A stretch of DNA of 64,000 bases from Hyphomicrobiales bacterium. GTDB taxonomy: Bacteria > Pseudomonadota > Alphaproteobacteria > Rhizobiales > Rhizobiaceae. This document shows, one piece after another, positions 7,685-16,097 of the stretch (its first letter is position 1; the number at the start of each line of letters is the position of its first letter). A program made the position numbers and the translations under genes. The stretch spans positions 225,230 through 289,229 of the forward strand of contig UCIV01000003.1 in NCBI GenBank assembly GCA_900472575.1, in the 5' to 3' direction. Below the pieces are notes generated by a model, which ran no database searches, was not told the DNA's origin, and worked only from the letters and a program-made list of their open reading frames with translations.

Positions 7685-9184
7685 TCAGTCCGCCTTGGCC
7701 TTGCGGGCCGGGAAGAGGATGACGTCGCGGATCGACGGGGCGTTGGTCAGAAGCATGACAAGGCGGTCGACGCCGATGCCGAGGCCGCCGGCCGGCGGCA
7801 TGCCCTGGTCGATCGCGTCAAGGAACTCGTCGTCGAGCTGCTTGTCCTTCTCGCCGCGGGCGTGGGCCTGCTCTAGCTGCTCGACCATGCGCTTGCGCTG
7901 TTCTTCCGGGTCGTTGAGTTCGGAAAACGCGTTGCCGACTTCCCAGGCGTTGCAATAGGTTTCGAAACGCTCGACGAGGCGCGGCTCGCCCGGAACTTCC
8001 TTGGCAAACGGCGAGATGTCCTTCGGGAAGTGGGTGACGTGGCTCGGCTGGATCAGCGTGCCCTCAACCTTTTCTTCAAAGATGAAGGCAAGGCATTCGC
8101 CCCAGGTCCAGTCCTTCTCGACTTCGAAACCGGCAGCCTTGGCGGCAGCGCGGGCTTCCTCGTCCGTCTTGATTGCGAGGAAGTCGATGCCGGTCGCTTC
8201 CTTGACGGCGTCGGGCATGGGCACGCGCTTGAACGGCCCCTTGAAGGATATCTGCTTGTCGCCGAAGGTGACTTCCGGGGTGCCGTGGATCGAAACGGCG
8301 AGCGTTTCGAACAGGCGCTCGACGAGGTCCATGACGTCCTCGTAATCGGCATAGGCCCAGTAGCATTCCATCATGGTGAATTCGGGATTGTGCCGGGTAG
8401 AGACGCCTTCGTTGCGGAAGTTGCGGTTGATCTCGAACACCTTGTCGGAAAGGCCCGAGACCAGCGTGCGCTTCAGGAACAGTTCCGGCGCGATGCGCAG
8501 GTACATGTCCATCTTCAGCGTGTTGTGGAAGGTCTTGAACGGATCGGCAGTGGCGCCGCCATAAACCGTCTGCAGCATCGGGGTTTCGACTTCCAAGAAG
8601 CCGTCGTTTTCCATGAAGTGGCGGATGCCGGAAACGATCTTCGAGCGCTGCTGAAAGCGCAGCTTCGATTCTTCGTTGCTCATGATGTCGAGGTGGCGCT
8701 TGCGATAACGGATCTCGATATCGGCAATGCCGTTCCACTTCTCCGGCATCGGCAGAAGCGACTTGGTCAGCATGGTGATCTGCTGCGCGTTGATCGACAG
8801 CTCGCCGCGCTTGGTGCGGCGCACGGTGCCGGTGACGCCGATGATGTCGCCGAGATCGATCAGCGGCAGCATGTTGCGCGCTTCTTCCGGCGTGACGTCC
8901 TTGTGGGAGAAGATCTGGATCTTGCCAGAAGCGTCATGGATATCCATGAACATGCCGGAATTGCGCGAGGAATAGACGCGGCCGGCGACCGTGACGACGT
9001 CCTGAGTTTCCGTGTCCGGCTCCAGCGCCTCGTATTTCGCAGCCAGTTCCGCATTGGTCATGGTGCGGTGGAAATGTGCCGGATAGACATCGCCGATGGT
9101 CTCGCGCAGCTTGGCAAGCTTTTGTGCGCGCACTTCGGTGACGTCGGAGGAGAGGGCGGTTTCGGTCTTTGTCGTGTCGGTCAT
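7685..9184 (-). CDS. lysS: lysyl-tRNA synthetase, class II
   Basis: A 499-residue cytoplasmic enzyme, the usual length for class II LysRS, which attaches lysine to tRNA-Lys. The N-terminal OB-fold (residues about 65-155, VVTVAGRVYSSRNSGMFMDIHDASGKIQIF) binds the anticodon. Class II motif 2 is FEINRNFRNEGVSTRHNPEFTM-like (split around residue 270) and motif 3 is GLGIGVDRLVMLLT near the C-terminus. Many alphaproteobacteria carry a class I LysRS instead, so a class II enzyme here is informative. The next gene upstream, on the same strand, is gltX. Confidence 0.95.
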   Translation of the reverse strand: MTDTTKTETALSSDVTEVRAQKLAKLRETIGDVYPAHFHRTMTNAELAAKYEALEPDTETQDVVTVAGRVYSSRNSGMFMDIHDASGKIQIFSHKDVTPEEARNMLPLIDLGDIIGVTGTVRRTKRGELSINAQQITMLTKSLLPMPEKWNGIADIEIRYRKRHLDIMSNEESKLRFQQRSKIVSGIRHFMENDGFLEVETPMLQTVYGGATADPFKTFHNTLKMDMYLRIAPELFLKRTLVSGLSDKVFEINRNFRNEGVSTRHNPEFTMMECYWAYADYEDVMDLVERLFETLAVSIHGTPEVTFGDKQISFKGPFKRVPMPDAVKEATGIDFLAIKTDEEARAAAKAAGFEVEKDWTWGECLAFIFEEKVEGTLIQPSHVTHFPKDISPFAKEVPGEPRLVERFETYCNAWEVGNAFSELNDPEEQRKRMVEQLEQAHARGEKDKQLDDEFLDAIDQGMPPAGGLGIGVDRLVMLLTNAPSIRDVILFPARKAKAD

Positions 9185-9238
9185 GTTTTGCCTCTTTGGG
9201 CTCGTTGTTCTGTTCTGCCGGCGCGGTTGGCTCGGCCT

Positions 9239-9286
9239 AACCCTCCCCCTTATGGGATGGGTCGGAGCGAAGCGACGGGGAGGGTT
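9239..9286. repeat. intergenic palindromic repeat
   Basis: AACCCTCCCC (9239-9248) pairs with GGGGAGGGTT (9277-9286) around a GC-rich centre (GTCGGAGCGAAGCGAC). Together with the next palindrome it fills the gap between gltX and lysS and resembles small mosaic repeats frequent between rhizobial genes. Confidence 0.6.
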
Positions 9287-9308
9287 TCTCTTGCTGAATT
9301 AAGAAAGA

Positions 9309-9341
9309 CCCCTCCCCAACCCTCCCCACAAGGGGAGGGGG
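9309..9341. repeat. intergenic palindromic repeat
   Basis: CCCCTCCCC (9309-9317) and GGGGAGGGG (9332-9340) form a 9-bp inverted repeat just before the gltX stop codon region. It is related in sequence to the arms at 9239-9286 and to the outer arms of the elements near 32.1 and 33.4 kb. It may also act as a minus-strand terminator for gltX. Confidence 0.6.
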
Positions 9342-9356
9342 CGCGTCGCGAATTTC

Positions 9357-10814
9357 TTACTTCCCATCGCCCACCATGGAGGCGACGACGGTTGCTGCGA
9401 TCTTCAGGCGCTGGCGAACGACGGAGCGGCCGAGAATGGCCATGCTATCGAACAGCGGCAGCGAGCGGGACGAGCCGGACATGGCGATGAAGAGCGGCGG
9501 GGTAACGACGCGGAGTTTCTTCTCCAGCTTGTCGGCAACGGCGCGCAGTTCCGCGTCGATCGCTTCCACGTTCCACTCGACCATCTTTTCGATGTCGGCC
9601 TGGACCGTGTTGATGATCAGCAGTGTATCTTCCGGCGAGGTCTTCAGGCCGGCGAAGGATGCCGGCGTCAGGCCGACATCGGCGGCGAGCAGGAAGCCTG
9701 CAAGGTTCGGCAGGTCGCCGAGCTTGGTGATGCGGCTCTGCGAGTGCAGCAGGCCCTGCTTAAGGCGATCGTTTTCCATTGCCCATTCGAGCGTGCGGGC
9801 GACGAATTCCTCCGGCGTCAGCTTTTCGCGCAGCCAGCGGCCGTTCAGCCATTCGAGCTTTTGCAGGTCGAAGATGGCGCCCGCCTTGGACAAGGCTTCC
9901 GGATCAAATTTTCCGGCCAGTTCTTCCATGGTCAGCAGTTCTTCGCCTTCGGCGATCTGTACGAAGAAGAGGCCAAGGAAGTTCATCAGGGCTTCCGGCA
10001 GGTAGCCGAGCGCCGAGTAGTAGCTGATCGAGGTCGGGTTCTTGCGCTTGGAGAGCTTGGACTTGTCGGCATTGCGCATCAGCGACAGGTGCATCCAGAC
10101 CGGCGCTTCCCAGCCGAAATAACGGTAAAGCAGGATGTGCTTCGGCACCGATGCCAGCCACTCCTCGCCGCGGGCGACGTGGGTGATCTTCATCAGGTGG
10201 TCGTCGATGACGTTTGCCATGTGATAGGTCGGCATGCCGTCGCCCTTGATGAGCACCTGCATGTCAACAGAATCCCACGGGATCGAGACGTCGCCATAAA
10301 CGCCGTCGGTAAAGTCGCAGGAGCCCTCGGTCGGGATTTTCATGCGCACGACGGAGCTTTCGCCGGTTGCCATTTTCGAGGTGACTTCTTCCGCAGTCAG
10401 ATGCAGGCAGAGACCATCGTATTTCGGTGGCTTGCCGGCGGCGCGCTGGCCTTCGCGCATCTGCTCAAGCCGCTCGGGCGTGCAGAAGCAGCGGAAGGCA
10501 TGGCCCTTGTCGAGCAGGTCCTGTGCGAAAGGCTGGTACATGTCCTTGCGCTCGGACTGGCGATAAGGACCGTAGGGGCCGCCGACATCCGGGCCTTCCG
10601 ACCATTTCAGGCCCGTCCATTTCAGCGCATCCAGAACCCGCTCCTCGAATTCGAGAGTCGAGCGGGTGGCATCGGTATCCTCGATGCGCAGGATGAACTC
10701 GCCGCCATTCTTCTGGGCAAAGAGGTAGTTGAAAAGGGCGATATAGGCGGTGCCGACATGCGGCTCGCCGGTGGGCGAGGGGGCGATGCGGACGCGTGGG
10801 GTCGGGTTGATCAT
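9357..10814 (-). CDS. gltX: glutamyl-tRNA synthetase
   Basis: A 485-residue class I aminoacyl-tRNA synthetase. The N-terminal HIGH-type signature is PSPTGEPHVGTAYIALFNYLFA (split over residues 12-33), and the KMSKS-type loop is KSKLSKRKNP near residue 250. The intervening HVARGEEWLASVPKH is typical of Glu/GlnRS. It charges tRNA-Glu, and in bacteria with GatCAB often also tRNA-Gln. Alphaproteobacteria often have two GltX paralogues; which one this is cannot be told from the window. Confidence 0.95.
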   Translation of the reverse strand: MINPTPRVRIAPSPTGEPHVGTAYIALFNYLFAQKNGGEFILRIEDTDATRSTLEFEERVLDALKWTGLKWSEGPDVGGPYGPYRQSERKDMYQPFAQDLLDKGHAFRCFCTPERLEQMREGQRAAGKPPKYDGLCLHLTAEEVTSKMATGESSVVRMKIPTEGSCDFTDGVYGDVSIPWDSVDMQVLIKGDGMPTYHMANVIDDHLMKITHVARGEEWLASVPKHILLYRYFGWEAPVWMHLSLMRNADKSKLSKRKNPTSISYYSALGYLPEALMNFLGLFFVQIAEGEELLTMEELAGKFDPEALSKAGAIFDLQKLEWLNGRWLREKLTPEEFVARTLEWAMENDRLKQGLLHSQSRITKLGDLPNLAGFLLAADVGLTPASFAGLKTSPEDTLLIINTVQADIEKMVEWNVEAIDAELRAVADKLEKKLRVVTPPLFIAMSGSSRSLPLFDSMAILGRSVVRQRLKIAATVVASMVGDGK

Positions 10815-10940
10815 TGTGTTGCTCTATTTCGCGGCGCAAACGAATGCGCCAAGCCTGTTCCGGGAATAGGGATTGGGGCAGGCTTAGGCCATATTCAGGC
10901 CGAAGCGTCAAGGTTTTTGGGAAGGTGACGCCCCTCGGGG

Positions 10941-12710
10941 CTAGGCGACCGGCCAAACATAGAGCAGGGCCGGAATGCTGACGAGGATGATGAGGAAGGA
11001 CAGGGGCAGGCCGAGGCGGGGGTAATCGGAGAATTTGTAACCGCCCGGACCAAAAACCAGCGTGTTGCACTGGTGGCCGACGGGGGTGAGGAAATCGCAG
11101 CCTGCGCCGATCGCAACCGCCATCAGGAAGGCTTCGGGCTTGAAGCCGAGACTGGCGGCAAAGCTTGCCGCGATCGGCCCCATGACCAGCACCGTTGCCG
11201 CATTGTTGAGGAAGGGAGTGACGGCCATGGCGGTTATGAGGATGAGGCCAAGGGCGCCCCAGGCAGGCAAGGTGGCCGCGACCTCGCCAAGCCAGCCGGC
11301 GATGAGGTCGCTGCCGCCTGTCGTGCGCAGGCTGTCGGAGACGGGAATGAGCGCTGCCAGCATGACGAGGATCGGTCCGTCGACGGACTTGTAGAAATCG
11401 GTCAGCGGTATGCAGCGGAAGACGACCATGCCGAGGGCTGCTGCGAAAAAGGCGACTGGCACCGGGGCGAAGCCAACGGCGGTGGCTGCCATGGCGAGCG
11501 CAAGGATGATGAGCGGAATGAAGGCGCGGCGGCGGGTGCCGAGCAGTACTTCCCGCTGGGCCAGGGGCAGGAGGGAGAAATCCTGCATGATGGTGGGCAT
11601 GGTCTTTCGCGAGCCCTGCAGCACGATCACGTCGCCGGCCGCAAGCGTCAGGCTGCCGAGGCGCTCCTTCAAGCGTTCGCCGTGGCGGCTGATCGCCAGA
11701 AGATTGACGCCGCGTGTATAGGAGAGCGCCAGTTCCTTGGCGGACAGGCCTTTCAGAGGCGATTCCTGGCTGATGATCGCCTCGACCGATATGATATCGC
11801 CCTGCGCCTGTTCGCCGGTCAGCGGCTTGCCGGACAATTGCAGCTTGGCGTTCGAGACAATGCGGTCCAGCGCCTTGGATGGGCCTTCGAGCATCACGAT
11901 GTCGTTTTCCCGCAGGCTCAGGTCCGGGAAGGGCGCCATGCGGGCGGTGCCGCGCAGCACGGCATTGGCAATCACTTCGCCATCGCCGAGTTTCAGCAGT
12001 TCGCCCAGCCGTTTTTCGAGCACGGTGGATTGCGCCGTCACCATCACTTCCGAGGTGTAGTTCTTGATCTCGACGGCTTCCTCGATCGAGTGGTTTTCCT
12101 TCGTGCGGCTGGGCACCAGCCAGTGGAAAAAGAGCAGGAAGGTGATGCCGACGAGACAGAGGATGACGCCCATCGGGGTGAAGTCGAACATGGTGAAGGA
12201 CTGGCCGGTCAGCTCTTCGCGGATGCGTGAGACGACGATATTGGGCGAGGTACCGATTTGCGTCATCAGCCCGCCGAGCAGCGCCGAAAAAGCCATCGGC
12301 ATCAGGTATTTCGACGGCGAGGCACCGGATTTCTTGGCGAACTGGAAAGCGACCGGCATCATGATGGCGAGCGCACCAATATTCTTGATGAAGGCGGAGA
12401 GAACCGCCACCACAATCATCAATAGCGCAAGCTGAGTGTGCAGCGTGTCGAGATTGGGGAAGAACTTCTTGATCGCCAGATCGACGATACCTGAGCGCGC
12501 GACACCTGCGGAGACGACCAGAGCGCTACCGACAATGATGACGATGTCGTCGGAAAAGCCGGAAAATGCCTGGTCGGTCGGCACAACACCGAGTGCCACG
12601 GCCAGAACCAGCGCGCAACAGGCGACCACATCATAGCGAAACCGATCCCAGATGAACACTGCCATCATCGCGGCGATGACGGCGAAGGCGAGGATCTGCT
12701 GGGTTGTCAT
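10941..12710 (-). CDS. SLC13-family permease with internal TrkA-C (RCK-C) domains
   Basis: A 589-residue inner-membrane transporter started at 12710 (MTTQQILAF) behind a GGAG ribosome site; the open frame runs a little further upstream. The first hydrophobic half (about 190 residues) is followed by a cytoplasmic stretch of about 200 residues with two TrkA-C/RCK-C copies (VLEKRLGELLKLGDGEVIANAVLRG and KGLSAKELALSYTRGVNLLAISR), then a second hydrophobic half. Conserved helix-hairpin segments GTSPNIVVSRI and PVGHQCNTLVFGPGGYKFSDY are typical of DASS/SLC13 (Na+:sulfate or dicarboxylate) proteins. The substrate is uncertain; sulfate, thiosulfate, dicarboxylates or other oxyanions are possible. Confidence 0.88.
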   Translation of the reverse strand: MTTQQILAFAVIAAMMAVFIWDRFRYDVVACCALVLAVALGVVPTDQAFSGFSDDIVIIVGSALVVSAGVARSGIVDLAIKKFFPNLDTLHTQLALLMIVVAVLSAFIKNIGALAIMMPVAFQFAKKSGASPSKYLMPMAFSALLGGLMTQIGTSPNIVVSRIREELTGQSFTMFDFTPMGVILCLVGITFLLFFHWLVPSRTKENHSIEEAVEIKNYTSEVMVTAQSTVLEKRLGELLKLGDGEVIANAVLRGTARMAPFPDLSLRENDIVMLEGPSKALDRIVSNAKLQLSGKPLTGEQAQGDIISVEAIISQESPLKGLSAKELALSYTRGVNLLAISRHGERLKERLGSLTLAAGDVIVLQGSRKTMPTIMQDFSLLPLAQREVLLGTRRRAFIPLIILALAMAATAVGFAPVPVAFFAAALGMVVFRCIPLTDFYKSVDGPILVMLAALIPVSDSLRTTGGSDLIAGWLGEVAATLPAWGALGLILITAMAVTPFLNNAATVLVMGPIAASFAASLGFKPEAFLMAVAIGAGCDFLTPVGHQCNTLVFGPGGYKFSDYPRLGLPLSFLIILVSIPALLYVWPVA

Positions 12711-12876
12711 GCGGCTCCGGGGGTATGCGTACGGCGAGGTGGGCGGTTTCGAGTGACGCAATAATGCCCGAGAGGCCTTATCGTTTCAAACGCGGATGCG
12801 AGATATCGCCGATTTGTACAATTCTACTGCGAATTGGGTGGGGTCGTCAGGATCTGTCCATTTTTCAAGTAAAAGT

Positions 12877-12891
12877 TGATTGTTTTGGTCA
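12877..12891. promoter_or_regulatory. candidate iron-responsive operator (TGA-N9-TCA)
   Basis: TGATTGTTTTGGTCA fits the TGA-N9-TCA core of the rhizobial IRO element bound by RirA. It lies 64 bp before the siderophore-binding protein start. The core is short and could occur by chance; location before an iron importer raises its credibility. Confidence 0.5.
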
Positions 12892-12928
12892 GGAAATAGG
12901 CGTAGGTCCGCAACCGGGAGGAGATCTG

Positions 12929-12958
12929 ATGCAACGGACACACAGAGGACACCCATGA
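12929..12958 (+). CDS. 9-codon upstream reading frame (possible leader peptide)
   Basis: ATG 12929 stands 5 nt behind an ideal Shine-Dalgarno GGGAGGAG (12916-12923) and encodes MQRTHRGHP. Its TGA (12956-12958) overlaps the ATG of the siderophore-binding protein (12955) in the ATGA arrangement. The downstream gene also has its own AGAGGA site. Whether the peptide is made is unproven. Confidence 0.4.
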   Translation: MQRTHRGHP

Positions 12959-14076
12959 GACCGATCGTATTTTCCGCCTTTGCCCTTGCGCTTGGTGCAT
13001 CCACCGCGTTTGCCACCGACTATCCGGCAACGATCACCGATGTCGCTGGCCGCACCGTGACGATCGCCAAGAAGCCCGAGCGGATCATTCTGCAAGATGG
13101 GCGTGACATGCTGACCGTTGCATTGCTCGACCGTGACAACCCTTATGCGCGTGTCGTTGGCTGGAGCTCTAATTTCGTCAAGTCGGATCCGGGCACTGCC
13201 AAGCTGATGGATCAGGCTTTCGGCAAGGCGCCGCCGGTGATGAGCCTTTCCGAGGACGGTGAAACCGATCTGGAAGCGGTCATTGCGGCCAAGCCCGATG
13301 TTGTCGTCGCTCAGATGCGGGCGCAAAAATCCTTCAAGGAAGGCGGTATCGAGGACAAGCTGAAGGCGCTCGATATCCCGGTCGTCTATCTGGACGTGAT
13401 GGAAGAGCCGGTCGGTCACACGACGGAGAGCGTCGAAGTGCTCGGCAAGGTCATGGATCGCGAGAAGGAAGCCGGCGAATACGTGTCCTTCTACAAGCAG
13501 CACCTCGACCACCTGAACGACGTCATCGCCAAACAGACCGTGTTTCCGAACGTCTTCGTCGAAGCGAAGGCCGGCAACAAGGGCGACGGGTGCTGCTTCA
13601 CGCATGGCGATACCGGCTTCGGCAAGCTGGTGACCTCGCTGAAGGGCAACAATATCGGCTCGAAGCTGCTGCCGGGCCAGACGGGTACCGTGTCGCTCGA
13701 GGCGCTGCTCGGCTCCAACCCGCCGGATGTCTACATCATGTCCGGTTCGCAGTGGACGAACCCGGAGAACTCGGCTGCTCCGTTCGGCTACAACGTCACG
13801 CCGCAGCAGGTTTCCGCAGCACTCGGCAAGCTGGAGCAGCGCGACGGCTTTGCCGCGATGAAGGCGGTGCAGGATGGCCGCGTCTACGGTCTCTATCACC
13901 AGTTCTACAACCACCCGTATAACATCGTCGGCCTCGAATACATGGCGAGTTTCATGTATCCGGAAGCCTTCAAGGATCTAGATCCCGCCGCAACATATGC
14001 GACGCTGATCAAGACCTTCACCAAGATTCCCGATGCACCTGTCGTGCTCGGCGCCTCGGCACCGGTAACGCAGTAA
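12955..14076 (+). CDS. iron-siderophore-type ABC transporter substrate-binding protein
   Basis: A 373-residue periplasmic protein of the FepB/FhuD/BtuF class (cluster 8). The signal peptide is MRPIVFSAFALALGASTAFA, followed by YPATITDVAGRTVTIAKKPERII, the usual entry into the first lobe, and DLEAVIAAKPDVVVAQ. A conspicuous GDGCCFTHGDTGFGKLV segment with adjacent cysteines sits mid-protein. It heads an importer operon with one permease and one ATPase; iron chelate is the likely cargo, but cobalamin or another metal chelate is possible. The start was chosen at 12955 for the signal peptide and AGAGGA site. A TGA-N9-TCA site upstream suggests iron control. Confidence 0.88.
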   Translation: MRPIVFSAFALALGASTAFATDYPATITDVAGRTVTIAKKPERIILQDGRDMLTVALLDRDNPYARVVGWSSNFVKSDPGTAKLMDQAFGKAPPVMSLSEDGETDLEAVIAAKPDVVVAQMRAQKSFKEGGIEDKLKALDIPVVYLDVMEEPVGHTTESVEVLGKVMDREKEAGEYVSFYKQHLDHLNDVIAKQTVFPNVFVEAKAGNKGDGCCFTHGDTGFGKLVTSLKGNNIGSKLLPGQTGTVSLEALLGSNPPDVYIMSGSQWTNPENSAAPFGYNVTPQQVSAALGKLEQRDGFAAMKAVQDGRVYGLYHQFYNHPYNIVGLEYMASFMYPEAFKDLDPAATYATLIKTFTKIPDAPVVLGASAPVTQ

Positions 14077-14081
14077 TTTTC

Positions 14082-14183
14082 TGGAGCAGCTTCGCTTGAT
14101 CTTTGAAATGCGAGGCTGCTCCATCTATCTGTTTCCAAGCAATTCCTGACGCAAGACCGGTTCTTTGCCCTGCTGGAATTGCT
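14082..14183. repeat. intercistronic double-palindrome element
   Basis: Two hairpins fill the gap between binding protein and permease. Hairpin 1 pairs 14082-14095 (TGGAGCAGCTTCGC) with 14110-14123 (GCGAGGCTGCTCCA), a 14-bp stem with one G-U pair. Hairpin 2 pairs AGCAATTCC (14138-14146) with GGAATTGCT (14175-14183) around an ACCGGTTCTTT core. This looks like a dispersed rhizobial palindromic element; in the mRNA it could protect the upstream binding-protein message and lower permease expression. Confidence 0.65.
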
Positions 14184-14203
14184 CTCAAGCACCGGAGCAT
14201 CGT

Positions 14204-15274
14204 GTGACTATTGCCGAACACAATCCGCCAGTCCTGCTGGCGGAGGCGGAGCGTGCCTACCATGGCAAGATCCGCGTAAAAGTGATGATGCTTATCGTTC
14301 TTGCCGTGGCACTTTGCGCCGCGGCAGTGATCGATGTCTGTGTCGGGTCTTCCGGTCTGTCGCCGAGTGAAGTCCTGGCCGCGATCTTCCAGCCGGAGAG
14401 TGTCAGCCGGGGTGTGCGGGCAATCGTCGTCGACGTGCGGCTGCCCTATTCGCTGATGGCCCTGCTTGTCGGCGCGTCACTGTCGCTTGCCGGTGCCGAG
14501 ATGCAGACCATTCTCGACAATCCGCTGGCAAGCCCGTTCACGCTCGGCGTGTCGTCTGCCGCATCCTTCGGCGCGGCGCTTGCCATCGTGCTGCAGCTCG
14601 GTATTCCCGGCTTGCCGCCGGAGTGGTTCATTCCCGCCAATGCTTTCATCTTCGCCTTCGGTTCGGTCTTGTTGCTGCAGGCGCTTTCCGGCTTGCGCGG
14701 TGCGGGTGTCGAGACGCTCGTGCTGTTCGGCATTGCGCTCGTTTTCATCTTCAACGCGCTGGTCGCCATCATGCAGTTCGTCGCCTCCGCCGAGGCGCTG
14801 CAGCAGCTCGTCTTCTGGAGCATGGGGAGCCTCACCCGCTCGACCTGGACGAAGCTGCAGATCATGGCGCTGGTCATGGCCTGCGTCGTGCCTTTCTCGA
14901 TGGCTGCCTGCTGGAAGCTGACGGCGTTGAGGCTCGGTGAGGATCGGGCGCGTTCCTTCGGCATCGACGTGACGCGGCTGCGCTTCTTCTCGCTGCTGCG
15001 CGTCAGCATTCTTGCCGCGACCTCGGTTTCCTTCGTCGGCACGATCGGGTTCATCGGGCTTGTCGGCCCGCATCTCGCCCGGCTTTTGGTCGGCGAGGAT
15101 CATCGCTTCTTCCTGCCGGCGAGCATGCTGTGCGGCGCGCTGGTCATGGCGCTCGCATCGGCCGCCAGCAAGATCATCGTGCCGGGCGTGCTGATCCCGG
15201 TCGGTATCGTCACCTCGCTGATTGGCGTGCCGTTCTTCCTTGCCCTGATTTTCAGCACGAAGGGGAAGGCGTAA
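14204..15274 (+). CDS. iron-siderophore-type ABC transporter permease (FecCD family)
   Basis: A 356-residue inner-membrane permease with about nine to ten hydrophobic helices. Family motifs include VRLPYSLMALLVGASLSLAG near residue 85, DNPLASPFTLGVSSAASFGA, and the ATPase-contact region FVGTIGFIGLVGPHLARLLVGEDHR near residue 285. The start was set at GTG 14204 behind GGAG (spacing 6), because the open frame further upstream runs through a palindromic repeat. A lone FecCD gene implies a homodimeric channel as in BtuC2. Its stop overlaps the ATPase start by one base (TAATG). Confidence 0.9.
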   Translation: MTIAEHNPPVLLAEAERAYHGKIRVKVMMLIVLAVALCAAAVIDVCVGSSGLSPSEVLAAIFQPESVSRGVRAIVVDVRLPYSLMALLVGASLSLAGAEMQTILDNPLASPFTLGVSSAASFGAALAIVLQLGIPGLPPEWFIPANAFIFAFGSVLLLQALSGLRGAGVETLVLFGIALVFIFNALVAIMQFVASAEALQQLVFWSMGSLTRSTWTKLQIMALVMACVVPFSMAACWKLTALRLGEDRARSFGIDVTRLRFFSLLRVSILAATSVSFVGTIGFIGLVGPHLARLLVGEDHRFFLPASMLCGALVMALASAASKIIVPGVLIPVGIVTSLIGVPFFLALIFSTKGKA

Positions 15275-16032
15275 TGCTCTCGGTCGAAAAACTCTCTGCC
15301 GGCTACGGTAAAAAGGCGGTTCTGACAGATGTCGATATTTCCGCGATGCCTGCCGGGACGATCACCGCGTTTCTCGGCCAGAACGGCGCCGGCAAGTCGA
15401 CGCTGCTGCGTTCGCTGGCGGGCCTTCACAAGGCGGGCGGGGTGTTGCATCTGGATGGCGCCGACATCACGCGGCAATCGCCGGCGCAGCGCGCACGGGC
15501 GATCACCTACATGCCGCAATCCCTGCCGCAGCGGGTAGCGCTGACGGTGCTGGAGGCAACGATCGGGGCACTTCGCGCCTCGTCGCGCGATCCGGATGCG
15601 GTCAAACGCTCGCTTGCCGTTCTTGATCGGCTCGGCATCAGCAATCTTGCCATGGCGCAGCTGGACTCGCTCTCCGGCGGCCAGCGGCAGCTTGCCAGTC
15701 TTGCGCAGGCGCTGGTGCGCAAGCCGCGCGTGCTGCTGCTCGATGAGCCGACCTCGGCGCTGGATGTTGCCCATCAGATCCGCGTCATGCGCACGATCCG
15801 CGAGATTACCGAGGAACAGGGGATCATCTCTATCGCAGTCCTGCACGATCTCGGTCTCGCATGCCGCTGGTGTGACCGGCTGGTGCTTCTGTCCGGCGGC
15901 CACGTTGTCTCAGATGGTGAGCCGCAACACGCTCTGACGCCCCATGTTCTCAACCAGGTCTATGGGGTTACTGGCCGTATCGAGCGCTGTTCGCGCGGAT
16001 TTATCCAGGTGCTGATCGACGAAGTGGCATGA
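15274..16032 (+). CDS. iron-siderophore-type ABC transporter ATP-binding protein
   Basis: A 252-residue ATPase of the FepC/BtuD type. Walker A is GQNGAGKST (about residues 37-45), the Q-loop lies in YMPQSLPQR, the signature is LSGGQRQLASLAQAL, and Walker B is VLLLDEPTSALD with switch His in LHDLGLACR. Start at 15274 is supported by the TAATG overlap with the permease; the frame is open much further upstream. It completes the three-gene importer. Confidence 0.92.
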   Translation: MLSVEKLSAGYGKKAVLTDVDISAMPAGTITAFLGQNGAGKSTLLRSLAGLHKAGGVLHLDGADITRQSPAQRARAITYMPQSLPQRVALTVLEATIGALRASSRDPDAVKRSLAVLDRLGISNLAMAQLDSLSGGQRQLASLAQALVRKPRVLLLDEPTSALDVAHQIRVMRTIREITEEQGIISIAVLHDLGLACRWCDRLVLLSGGHVVSDGEPQHALTPHVLNQVYGVTGRIERCSRGFIQVLIDEVA

Positions 16033-16097
16033 GTGATGGACAAGCCGGACGCGCGTATTAAGCTGGCGGGCATCTGCATTGCCTTGAGGAGTTTTCC

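Noticed and set aside
12786..13016. 76-codon minus-strand frame upstream of the siderophore importer
   Set aside because: It overlaps the signal peptide region of the binding protein on the other strand and has no ribosome site or motif.
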